From: CAZGMC01 sp964526565
GTDB lineage: Bacteria > Pseudomonadota > Alphaproteobacteria > DSM-16000 > Inquilinaceae
Reading direction: 5' to 3'
Assembly (NCBI GenBank): GCA_964526565.1
Contig: CAZGMC010000041.1
Location: forward strand, 1 to 33,428
Length of the DNA: 33,428 nt
Shown: piece by piece, positions 1-7,166 of the stretch
How the letters are laid out: every line of letters starts with the position of its first letter
How positions within the stretch are numbered: position 1 is the stretch's first letter
Made by a program: the position numbers and the translations under genes
The notes under the pieces: model-generated
Database searches by the model: none
Told to the model about the DNA's origin: nothing
What the model saw: only the letters and a program-made list of their open reading frames with translations

Positions 1-1441
1 CCGCCATGCCGGTCTCCGGTTCCACCGCGCCCGGCTCGGCCGCCATGCCGGTCTCCGGCTGCATCGGGCCCGGCTCGGCCGCCATTTCGGTCTCCGGTTC
101 CACCGCGCCCGGCTCGGCCGCCATGCCGGTCTCCGGTTCCACCGCGCCCGGCTCGGCCGCCATGCCGGTCTCGGCAGTGGCATCGGGCTGGCCGGTCGCC
201 TCGGCCATGCCGGTTGGACCGGCGGCGCTGCGGTCCGGCTCCGGGGCCGCCTCCGGACCCGACTCCGGACCCGGCCCCGGCGGCGTCTCCGCCGCCGCAT
301 CGGGCGGCTCGCCGGCGCCGGTTTCGGTCGTCGGCGGCGCGGCTGCCATGGCCGTGTCGCCGGCCGCCACATCGGGCGCCACGGCAACGTCCGCCGCCTC
401 CGGCTCGGGCGCGGCCCCGGCACCAGCTGCGGGACCAGTGTCGGGACGGGCCTCGGGACCAGCGGCGGGACCAGTGTCGGGATCGGCCGGCCCGGCAGTC
501 TCGTCGGCGGAGTCCGCCGCCTGTTCCGGCGCCCGGGCCGCAGCAGCCGCTTCGCTCTCGTCAACCGACCCGGCTTGCGTGTCCTCGGGCAGGTCCGCCA
601 CCTGCTCGGGCCCGGGCTCGGGCCCGGGCTCGGGCCCGGGCTCGGGCCCGGGCTCGGGCTCGGACTCGGGCTCGGACTCGGGCTCGGGCTCGGGCGGTGC
701 CGGATTGAACGAGAAGTCGATGGTGTCGGCGGGGCCGAACACCGCCGGCCGCTGTTCGCCGGCGGTCTCGTTGATCACGACCTGGCGCACGCGCAACAGC
801 ATATCGGCCAGCCGCACGTCCTCGGCCCCCATGTGCTGCAGCAGGGCGTCGGCATAGGGACTGTGCAGCCGGTAGCTCTCCTCGACGACCGTGCCGGGCT
901 CGGCCGAGATGGCGACGACGACGCCGGGCGGCAGCGTGCGCGGCCGCGCCAGCCCCTGCAGGCCATCCGCCATGTCCACGGCGCTGGCCCGGCTGGCATC
1001 GATCAGCACGACGCCGACGGTGTCGGCCGGGGCCACGGCCGCCGCCACCGACTCGAGCGGCACCACGGCCTCGGCATCGGCCGCCATGTCGGCCGGCGCA
1101 TCCACCGGCAGCAGATAGTTCTGGCCGTCCATCTGCGCGCTGCGGCCGAAGAAGGCGATCACGGCCGCGTCCGCCGTGGCGGCCGCCTCGCGCATCCGCG
1201 TCAGCGCATCGGTCAGCGCGGCATCGGTCATGTCGATCCCGACCGCCACCCGGAAGCCCAGCTCCTCGAGCCGTGCCCCGATGGCGCGCGCGTCGACGGC
1301 CGCCGTGCGCACCGCCTCGAAATTGCGATAGTCCGTGTTGCCGACGACGAGCGCGATGCGTTCGTCGTCGGCCGCCCGGACCGCGCCGGCCGCCAGCACC
1401 AGCGCGCCGGCCACCAGCCATACGCCAACCGTTCGTCGCAT
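1..1441 (-). CDS. Secreted caspase-fold (peptidase C14-like) protein with degenerate catalytic dyad, 3' end outside window
   Basis: Reading leftward from ATG 1441 the frame stays open to the window edge (480 codons, C-terminus missing). Residues 1-24 form a Sec signal peptide (basic MRR, hydrophobic core, AXA-type end), so the protein is probably periplasmic or secreted. Residues 26-240 match the bacterial caspase/C14 fold: the first strand is RIALVVGNTDYRN, and GQNYLLPVDA follows the usual histidine site. The site normally GHG reads GRS (Arg100), and the site normally DAC reads DAS (Ser150). Both family catalytic residues are therefore replaced and the domain is probably a non-proteolytic, regulatory pseudocaspase. 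From about residue 240 the chain becomes a Pro/Glu/Gly/Ala tail with an EPGP run and a 13-residue repeat (MAAEPGAVEPETG). It is divergent from the haem sensor/kinase operon, which suggests shared regulation. Fold assignment is firm; loss of activity is inferred. Confidence 0.82.
   Translation of the reverse strand, partial: MRRTVGVWLVAGALVLAAGAVRAADDERIALVVGNTDYRNFEAVRTAAVDARAIGARLEELGFRVAVGIDMTDAALTDALTRMREAAATADAAVIAFFGRSAQMDGQNYLLPVDAPADMAADAEAVVPLESVAAAVAPADTVGVVLIDASRASAVDMADGLQGLARPRTLPPGVVVAISAEPGTVVEESYRLHSPYADALLQHMGAEDVRLADMLLRVRQVVINETAGEQRPAVFGPADTIDFSFNPAPPEPEPESEPESEPEPGPEPGPEPGPEPGPEQVADLPEDTQAGSVDESEAAAAARAPEQAADSADETAGPADPDTGPAAGPEARPDTGPAAGAGAAPEPEAADVAVAPDVAAGDTAMAAAPPTTETGAGEPPDAAAETPPGPGPESGPEAAPEPDRSAAGPTGMAEATGQPDATAETGMAAEPGAVEPETGMAAEPGAVEPETEMAAEPGPMQPETGMAAEPGAVEPETGMA
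3..173 (-). repeat. 39-bp in-frame tandem repeat in the caspase-like gene
   Basis: Four consecutive 39-bp units begin at 3, 42, 81 and 120, followed by a partial unit from 159. Each encodes a 13-residue acidic unit, MAAEPGAVEPETG, on the minus strand, with only a few substitutions (for example PMQ for AVE in the second unit). The array may continue beyond the window start. Such near-identical repeats expand and contract easily. Confidence 0.93.
606..697 (-). repeat. 12-bp/6-bp Glu-Pro-Gly-Pro repeat in the caspase-like gene
   Basis: A 12-bp unit (GGCTCGGGCCCG on the plus strand) is repeated about four times and then degrades into 6-bp CTCGGG/CTCGGA units. In the minus-strand reading frame it gives a PEPGPEPG run and then PEPESEPE. 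It forms the hinge between the caspase-like domain and the long acidic tail. The same stretch opens artificial reading frames in all other phases. Confidence 0.9.
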
Positions 1442-1738
1442 GTTCCTTGACCTCGTCCGTGCCCCCGCGCTCATTCAATACTGGACTGGCGTCATCAACA
1501 GGGTCAAGGCTGCGCCCCCGCCGCCCGTCCGCAGCAGCCGAATTATCTGGAGGCACCAACCTCGACTGTCTGGATACTGGACAGGAATCGGTGCGGATGC
1601 GAGGATGGCGGGCACTGCAGCGGGCGCCTTCGCCATACTGCCGTCAGGGTTTTTTCGGACAATACGGGGTCGGCCACGGAGGCACGGGATCTCCGCCTGG
1701 CACGATATGCGGATATCGCTTGCGGGGAGCGGGGCCGG
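1442..1738. promoter_or_regulatory. Divergent intergenic region with a near-repeated 12-mer
   Basis: These 297 bp separate the leftward caspase-like gene from the rightward haem-sensor gene and must hold both promoters. A 12-mer ATACTGGACTGG at 1478-1489 recurs as ATACTGGACAGG at 1574-1585. The second copy lies inside an inverted repeat CTGTC-N9-GACAG. These are candidate operator sites. I could not place -35/-10 boxes with confidence. Confidence 0.35.
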
Positions 1739-2632
1739 GTGCGGCTTCGGATGTGGGTCATGGGTCTGCGTGGCAAGTTCAATCTGGTGCTGCTGGTCGC
1801 CTTCGGCATCGGCCTGGGCGTGGCGGCATTCCTGTCCTACCGCATCATGCAGGAGAACGCCCGCGAGGAGGTGCTGGCCAAGGCGCGGATCATGATGGAG
1901 AGCGCGCTGGCGCTGCGCAGCTACACCACGCAGGAGATCCGGCCCTTGCTGGTCGGTCAGATGGGCGAGCGGTTCCTGCCGCACATCGTGCCGTCCTACG
2001 CCGCGCAGACCAACTTCCGCATGCTGCGTGAGGAGTACCCGGAGTACACCTACAAGGAGGCAGCGCTGAACCCGACCAACCTGGCCGACCGGGCGACGGA
2101 CTGGGAGGCGGACATCATCCACACGTTCCGCAACAATCCGTCGCTGACGGAATGGATCAGCGTCCGCGACACGCCCACCGGCCAGTCCCTGGTGCTGGCC
2201 CAGCCGCTGCGGGTCAACGACCAGAGCTGTCTGGTCTGCCACAGCCGCGCCGAGGACGCGCCGCCGACCATGGTGGCCATCTACGGCCGCAACAACGGCT
2301 TCGGCTGGGAGATGAACGAGACGATCGGGGCGCAGGTCGTGTCGGTGCCGATGTCGGTGCCGCTGGAGCGGGCGCGCAGCACGTTCATCATGTTCACGGC
2401 GACGCTGGCCGGCGTGTTCGTGCTGATTGCCATCCTGCTCAACGTCATGCTGCAGTACGTGGTCATCAAGCCGGTGGTCAAGATCTCGCAGATGGCCAGC
2501 GAGGTCAGCATGGGCAACCTGGACGTGCCCGAATACGAGCGGCCGGGCCGCGACGAGATCGCCTCGCTGTCGGCGTCGTTCAACCGGATGCGCCGCAGCC
2601 TGGAAAGCGCGATGCGGATGCTGAACGAGTGA
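1739..2632 (+). CDS. Membrane haem-binding sensor: Tll0287-like (DUF3365) domain plus HAMP
   Basis: The 297-residue protein has a membrane segment at about 14-35 and a periplasmic domain from 36 to 213. A single c-type haem motif CLVCH (Cys164, Cys167, His168) is followed by a second membrane segment at 215-240 and a cytoplasmic HAMP domain (about 241-293) ending at residue 297. This is the layout of DUF3365/Tll0287-like haem sensors, thought to detect redox state or small gases. No kinase, cyclase or methyl-accepting domain follows the HAMP, so the output is probably passed to a partner. The Ser/Thr kinase 19 bp downstream is the obvious candidate. Start chosen: GTG 1739, with GGGGAG just upstream; ATG 1751 or 1760 would also keep the first membrane segment. 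Haem attachment would need cytochrome c maturation in the periplasm. Confidence 0.85.
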   Translation: MRLRMWVMGLRGKFNLVLLVAFGIGLGVAAFLSYRIMQENAREEVLAKARIMMESALALRSYTTQEIRPLLVGQMGERFLPHIVPSYAAQTNFRMLREEYPEYTYKEAALNPTNLADRATDWEADIIHTFRNNPSLTEWISVRDTPTGQSLVLAQPLRVNDQSCLVCHSRAEDAPPTMVAIYGRNNGFGWEMNETIGAQVVSVPMSVPLERARSTFIMFTATLAGVFVLIAILLNVMLQYVVIKPVVKISQMASEVSMGNLDVPEYERPGRDEIASLSASFNRMRRSLESAMRMLNE

Positions 2633-2651
2633 GGCGGGCTAAGCCACGGGC

Positions 2652-4145
2652 ATGAGCTTGGAGCCAGGGCGCGATCCGGAGGCGTTACCGGAACGGATCG
2701 GCAAATACCAGATCGAGAGCGTGCTGGGCCGCGGCGCCATGGGCGTCGTCTACAAGGCCTATGACGCCGCCATCGACCGGCACGTCGCCCTGAAGACCGT
2801 CCGCACCGACCTGCTCGACAGCCACGACTCGGCGCAGTGGCTGGAGCGCTTCCGGCGCGAGGCCCGCGCCGCGGCGCGCTGCCTGCACCAGAACATCGTC
2901 ACCGTGTTCGACTACGGCGAGGACGACGGCACGTCGTTCATCGTCATGGAATACGTCAGAGGCCGGCCGCTGGCCGACTATCTGCGCGGCCGGCGCCGCT
3001 TCACGTTGCGCGAGACGCTGAGCGTCGCCGACCAGATGCTGCGCGCCCTTGGCTATGCCCATGGCCACGGTATCGTCCACCGCGACATCAAGCCGGCCAA
3101 CATCATGCTGCTCGACGACGGCACCGTGAAGGTGGCCGACTTCGGCGTCGCCCGCATCGATTCGCTGGCGCTGACCCAGCACGGCTCGATGGTCGGCACA
3201 CCCAGCTACATGTCGCCCGAGCAGTTCACCGGCGATCCGGTCGACGCCCGTGCCGACCTGTTCGCCGCCGGGGTCATCCTGTTCGAGATGCTGACCGGGG
3301 AGAAGCCCTTCCCCGGCAAGTCCCTGACCGAGATCATGTACAAGGTGCTGCACGAGCCGCCGCGCGACCCGTCGAGCCTGAACGTGGCCCTGCCGCCGGC
3401 CCTCGACGGGATCGTCCGGCGCGCCCTGACCCGCCGGCCGGAGGACCGCTTCCAGTCGGCGACCGCGTTCGCCGGGGCACTCGCCGCCGCGGTGGCGGGT
3501 ACGCCGGGCGACGACGGCGAGGACGCCGCCACGGTCATCGGCCCGGCCGCCGCGCCAGTGGCCCTGCCCCAGCCGCCGCCGGGCGGGCTGGACGCCGCCG
3601 CCCTGCGCCTGGCCGAGGCCGATCTCGCCACCCATATCGGCCCGGTCGCCAGGATCCTGGTACGCAAGGCTTCGGCCGGCGCTGGCACGGTGCGCGAGCT
3701 CTACGAGAGCCTGGCGGCCAACATTCCCTCGACCACGGAGCGGGAGGCCTTCCTGCGCAAGGCCGAGCGCACCATGGCCACGCTGGCGGGCAGCCCCGGC
3801 ACCGGCTCGAAGGGCAGCCGCCCGTCCGGGGGCAGCCCGTCCGATGGCAACCTGGGCACGCACAGTCCGCAAGGCTCGCTGGCGGGAGCGACGGGCCGCC
3901 ATGGCGCGACCAGCGCCGACGGGTCGCTGGGCCAGTCCGTCGCCGCCGGGTCGCGCCTGTCCGCGGAGGTCATCGACAAGGCGCGGCGCGACCTGACGCC
4001 GGTGCTGGGACCCATCGCCCAGGTGCTGGTCAAGAAGACAGCGGCCAAGGCGGCGACGCCAATCGAACTGTACCGCATGCTCGCCCAGCACATCCCCAAG
4101 GACGATGAGCGTGCCGCCTTCCTGCGCAAGGCGCCGCTGGGCTGA
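2652..4145 (+). CDS. Hanks-type Ser/Thr protein kinase with duplicated C-terminal helical domain
   Basis: The 497-residue protein has a complete, apparently active kinase domain at about 17-280: glycine loop GRGAMG (26-31), Lys48 in VALK, HRDIKPAN with Asp145, DFG 163-165 and the activation segment GTPSYMSPEQ from 182. No membrane span is visible, so it is cytoplasmic. A Pro/Ala linker leads to two copies of a roughly 58-residue helical domain (about 317-374 and 440-497). Both copies share the pattern LGPhA-hLVhK-ELY-LA-IP-ER-AFLRKA and are separated by a Gly/Ser-rich spacer. I do not know the domain's function; it may bind a partner or dimerise. It lies 19 bp after the haem/HAMP gene on the same strand, so the two are probably co-transcribed and the HAMP protein may control the kinase. 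Confidence 0.93.
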   Translation: MSLEPGRDPEALPERIGKYQIESVLGRGAMGVVYKAYDAAIDRHVALKTVRTDLLDSHDSAQWLERFRREARAAARCLHQNIVTVFDYGEDDGTSFIVMEYVRGRPLADYLRGRRRFTLRETLSVADQMLRALGYAHGHGIVHRDIKPANIMLLDDGTVKVADFGVARIDSLALTQHGSMVGTPSYMSPEQFTGDPVDARADLFAAGVILFEMLTGEKPFPGKSLTEIMYKVLHEPPRDPSSLNVALPPALDGIVRRALTRRPEDRFQSATAFAGALAAAVAGTPGDDGEDAATVIGPAAAPVALPQPPPGGLDAAALRLAEADLATHIGPVARILVRKASAGAGTVRELYESLAANIPSTTEREAFLRKAERTMATLAGSPGTGSKGSRPSGGSPSDGNLGTHSPQGSLAGATGRHGATSADGSLGQSVAAGSRLSAEVIDKARRDLTPVLGPIAQVLVKKTAAKAATPIELYRMLAQHIPKDDERAAFLRKAPLG

Positions 4146-4163
4146 GTGCCGGCCCGACCGGGA

Positions 4164-4925
4164 TCAGTCGCGTTTCCGCATCAGGAAGACGACGTACCCG
4201 AAGCTGTCGCCGTGGCGGGCGCAGACGGTGATCTCGCGCGCCGCCTCGTCCAGGACGGCGGTCAGGCCCGGATCGGCGGCGGCCTCCGGGCGCAGCCGCT
4301 CGATGCGCGCGGCCAGCGGCTCCAGGTACTCGTCCCACCAGGCCGCCCGCGGCAGGGTGAAGTGGTCGAGCATGGCGAAGCCCTCGGCCTCGGCCACAGC
4401 CCTGCGGCCGGCCACGTCGGACATGTCCGGATACTCGGTGGCCCAGAACGCCGCGGCCTCGGCCGGCCGGTCGGGTCCCAGCCAGACCAGGTCGCTGGCC
4501 ACGACCAGGCCGCCCGGCGCCAGCAGCGGCCACCACAGGCGCAGGCCGTCGCGAAAGCCGGCGATGTAGATCGCCCCTTCGCACCAGATCAGGCCGACGC
4601 TGCCCGGCGGATCGTCGAGCGCCAGCATGGACTGGCGCCGGGTGATCACCAGGTGGCCGAGGTCGGCCGCGGCCGCTGCCCGCGCGGTGCGGTCCAGGTA
4701 CGGCTGATGGATGTCGACGGCGGTGACCGGCCGGTTGAGGTCGCGGGCCAGCACGACGGTGGCCCGACCCGGCCCGCAGCCGATGTCGAGCACCCGCGTG
4801 CCGGGCGGCACCGGCGGCAGCCGGGCGAGCGCTTCTCGCGTCGCCGCATCGCTGCCCGGCGCCTCACGCGGCAGGTCGGTGTGCAGCCGGAAGAGAGCGT
4901 CCAGGTCCATGGCGGGCCGCATCAT
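4164..4925 (-). CDS. Class I SAM-dependent methyltransferase
   Basis: This is a single-domain Rossmann methyltransferase of about 253 residues. The SAM-binding motif I is VLDIGCGPGRATVVLA, with the acidic motif II in VTAVDIHQPYL. The post-I region (WCEGAIYIAGF) and the LLAPGGLVVASDL strand typical of Methyltransf_11/25 proteins are also visible. The substrate is not evident. The stop lies 18 bp from the convergent kinase stop. Start ATG 4925 is chosen because upstream codons look like non-coding GC-rich sequence; ATG 4922 and 4910 are equally possible. It is divergent from the GNAT gene. Confidence 0.8.
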   Translation of the reverse strand: MMRPAMDLDALFRLHTDLPREAPGSDAATREALARLPPVPPGTRVLDIGCGPGRATVVLARDLNRPVTAVDIHQPYLDRTARAAAAADLGHLVITRRQSMLALDDPPGSVGLIWCEGAIYIAGFRDGLRLWWPLLAPGGLVVASDLVWLGPDRPAEAAAFWATEYPDMSDVAGRRAVAEAEGFAMLDHFTLPRAAWWDEYLEPLAARIERLRPEAAADPGLTAVLDEAAREITVCARHGDSFGYVVFLMRKRD

Positions 4926-5074
4926 GCCCGCGGCGGCGCCCCGCCGCAAGCCGGCGCACGAGCGGTGGCCGCGGCCGGCGTTCGGTTGTGAGCGTTCCGC
5001 CCTGGCCATCGCCGCCGGCCCAGCCTAGAATGCGGTTTGCGATTCTACTGGGGTGTTTTCTTCGCATAAATATT

Positions 5075-5548
5075 GTGATCCGGCCGGCCACGGCTGATGA
5101 CCTCTCCGCCATCGTTGCGATGGCCCGCGACCTGAACGCCCATGAAGGCATCGACCCGACGCTGATCGACCCGGCCGGGCTGATGGAGCGCGCCTTCGGC
5201 CCGCGGCCGCAGGTGGTCGGCCTGGTTGCCCTGAGGGATGATGTCGCGGTCGGCTACACCCTGTACCAGGACTTCTTCGACACCGACTACATGCGCCCGG
5301 CCCTGTTCGTGCTCGACCTGTTTGTGCACAACGCGGCGCGCCGGCAGGGCGTGGGCCGGCGGCTGATGGCGGCGGTGGCGGCCGAGGCGGTGACGCGCGG
5401 TGCGACGCAGGTGGCCTGGGCAGTGCGCTTGCGCAAGGAGCGGGCACGGGCCTTCTACGCGACTCTCCAGGCCTGCAACAAGGCCGCCCGCGTGCTGGAG
5501 CTGGGCGGCAAGGCGCTGGCCGCGCTGGCCGCAAGCCTCAGCCCCTGA
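5075..5548 (+). CDS. GNAT-family N-acetyltransferase
   Basis: The protein is about 157 residues. It opens with the usual first strand IRPATADDLSAIVAMA and has the acetyl-CoA-binding motif A as LDLFVHNAARRQGVGRRLM. The C-terminal strand-helix follows (AWAVRLRKERARAFYATL). The substrate is unknown. I chose GTG 5075. The frame is open further upstream (ATG 5030 or 4988), but codons 5030-5074 include CTA, TGT, CTT, ATA and AAT, which are rare in this GC-rich genome, and they read like a promoter or leader rather than protein. Neither start has a clear ribosome binding site. The end is convergent with the flippase gene, 64 bp away. Confidence 0.78.
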   Translation: MIRPATADDLSAIVAMARDLNAHEGIDPTLIDPAGLMERAFGPRPQVVGLVALRDDVAVGYTLYQDFFDTDYMRPALFVLDLFVHNAARRQGVGRRLMAAVAAEAVTRGATQVAWAVRLRKERARAFYATLQACNKAARVLELGGKALAALAASLSP

Positions 5549-5612
5549 CAGCCGGCACGTTCCAGCGGTCCGGGCAGACAGGTGCGAGAGGGACTGTGCG
5601 CGCGGGCGCGTG

Positions 5613-7160
5613 TCAGGCCCAGCCGGGGATCCGTCTCAGCACGGTGTGGAGATCCCGCTTCTCCCCGGCATTGAGGCACCAGCCGAACAGGACGGCCAGG
5701 TAGACTGCGCCGCCGGCGGCGGCATGGAGCCCCAGGGCCAGCCAGCTGTCCGGCGGTGCGGCCAGCTTCAGCGCACCCCAGACGAGCGCCGCGACAAGGG
5801 CCGGCCGGAAGCCGGGGACCAGGACCTCACGGATGAACTCCGCGAACGGGATCTCGGCCAGCTTCAGGCAGAGCGGCCAGAAGTAAAAGATCTGGGCCGT
5901 AGCAATCGTCAGCAGAAGCGACAGGGCAACGCCGCCGGCCCCCATCCCGGACCATGCCGTCAGGACAAGCATCAAGACAATGCCTCCACCCTGGAACAGG
6001 AAGGCCGGCAGGAAAAAGGCCCGGACCTGCGCCATGGCCATGGCAGTCATTGCCAGCAGTACGGTGGGCTGGCTGAAGGGAAACACCAGCATTAACAGGA
6101 TTATCACGGTGGCGGCGCTCGAATACTCTTGTTCAAGATAGAGCTGTACGAACTCCGAGGCATGGATTGCGAGCGGCGTCGCGATCGCGAGCGCGACCCA
6201 GAGCCCGTAGCGCCCGCCACGCCTTACCGTGGCGCTCAGGCGCTGCTTGTCCCCCAGGGAGTGCATGGCAGTGATCACCGGCTGCAGCGGCTGGCAGGCA
6301 AGGCCAATGGTCATGTCGAGCTGACGAAGGAATGTCACCGCAACGTGAAAGACGGTGACGTCCGTGGCCGTGGCAAAGATGTTCAGCACAATGATGCTGC
6401 CGGTCGCGGTCAGGATGTAGCCGAGCTGACCGAAGGTGGTCCACAGGCCGAATGACAGAAGCCATCGCGCCTGTTTCAGGTCGATGAGACTGCGGCGAAA
6501 GTGCAGCTCCGGCACCATCTGCCGGGAACGTATGACAATGATCAGAGTATAGATGATTTCTGAAATGGCTGACGCCAGCACGACAAGAACAACATAAGGT
6601 CCGATGCTCAACAGAAAGATGAACAGCAGGGCGACACGCAGGAAATCACGGAGCGTGCCAAGGAGGCTAAGTTCGACAAAGCGTTGACGGACGTGGAACC
6701 CGACTCCGAACGGCAGCCCCAGCATCTGCAGCGTGAACGTCGTCACGAGCAGCAGCATCATGATGCGGGCGTCGTCCACCATCTGCGGCGCAATGTTGAA
6801 CACCGTTTCCATGCTGAAGGCAAACAGGACTCCGACAATCAGAAAGAGCGCCGCTGCAGCCACGATGGCCGGAACAACCGACGAAACAATTCCGGTCACC
6901 CGATCGAATTCGCCTTTGGCGTATGCCGCCACGACATACCGGCTGATCCCTCCAGAAAAGAAGGAGAAGAACAGCGGGGAAATGAACATGATGGCAATGA
7001 CAAGCGGGTAGACCGCAAATTCCTCTGCCGAAATCCTGGTCAAGAGATATTGATACATCCATAAGATGGCAGTAATATTGACAATCCTCGCCAGCACGGA
7101 GGCGGCCGAATTCAATACGACAAGCCGCTTGCTGACGAGAATATTCTTGTGTTCAATCAA
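5613..7160 (-). CDS. Wzx-like polysaccharide flippase (MOP/MATE superfamily)
   Basis: The 515-residue integral membrane protein has about a dozen to fourteen hydrophobic segments across its length. Features include an early amphipathic start (KRLVVLNSAASVLARIVN), long hydrophobic helices, and a central charged loop around RRGGRYGLW. This fits O-antigen/exopolysaccharide flippases, which move undecaprenyl-linked repeat units across the inner membrane. The frame appears to start at TTG 7160, six bases after the stop of the upstream methyltransferase gene, so the two are probably one transcript. No ATG occurs before the codon for Met35, which would delete the first helix. Its base composition is more AT-rich than the genes on either side of the cluster. 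Confidence 0.88.
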   Translation of the reverse strand: MIEHKNILVSKRLVVLNSAASVLARIVNITAILWMYQYLLTRISAEEFAVYPLVIAIMFISPLFFSFFSGGISRYVVAAYAKGEFDRVTGIVSSVVPAIVAAAALFLIVGVLFAFSMETVFNIAPQMVDDARIMMLLLVTTFTLQMLGLPFGVGFHVRQRFVELSLLGTLRDFLRVALLFIFLLSIGPYVVLVVLASAISEIIYTLIIVIRSRQMVPELHFRRSLIDLKQARWLLSFGLWTTFGQLGYILTATGSIIVLNIFATATDVTVFHVAVTFLRQLDMTIGLACQPLQPVITAMHSLGDKQRLSATVRRGGRYGLWVALAIATPLAIHASEFVQLYLEQEYSSAATVIILLMLVFPFSQPTVLLAMTAMAMAQVRAFFLPAFLFQGGGIVLMLVLTAWSGMGAGGVALSLLLTIATAQIFYFWPLCLKLAEIPFAEFIREVLVPGFRPALVAALVWGALKLAAPPDSWLALGLHAAAGGAVYLAVLFGWCLNAGEKRDLHTVLRRIPGWA

Positions 7161-7166
7161 GACAGT

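Noticed and set aside
6..857. Long plus-strand open frame rich in Ser/Gly/Ala and another at 575-1450
   Set aside because: They lie opposite the caspase-like gene and arise from its repetitive GC-rich tail; no domain, and the minus-strand frame has a signal peptide and a recognisable fold.
2685..4091. Minus-strand open frame of 468 codons
   Set aside because: It is antisense to an unmistakable Ser/Thr kinase; the composition is that of a GC-rich shadow frame.
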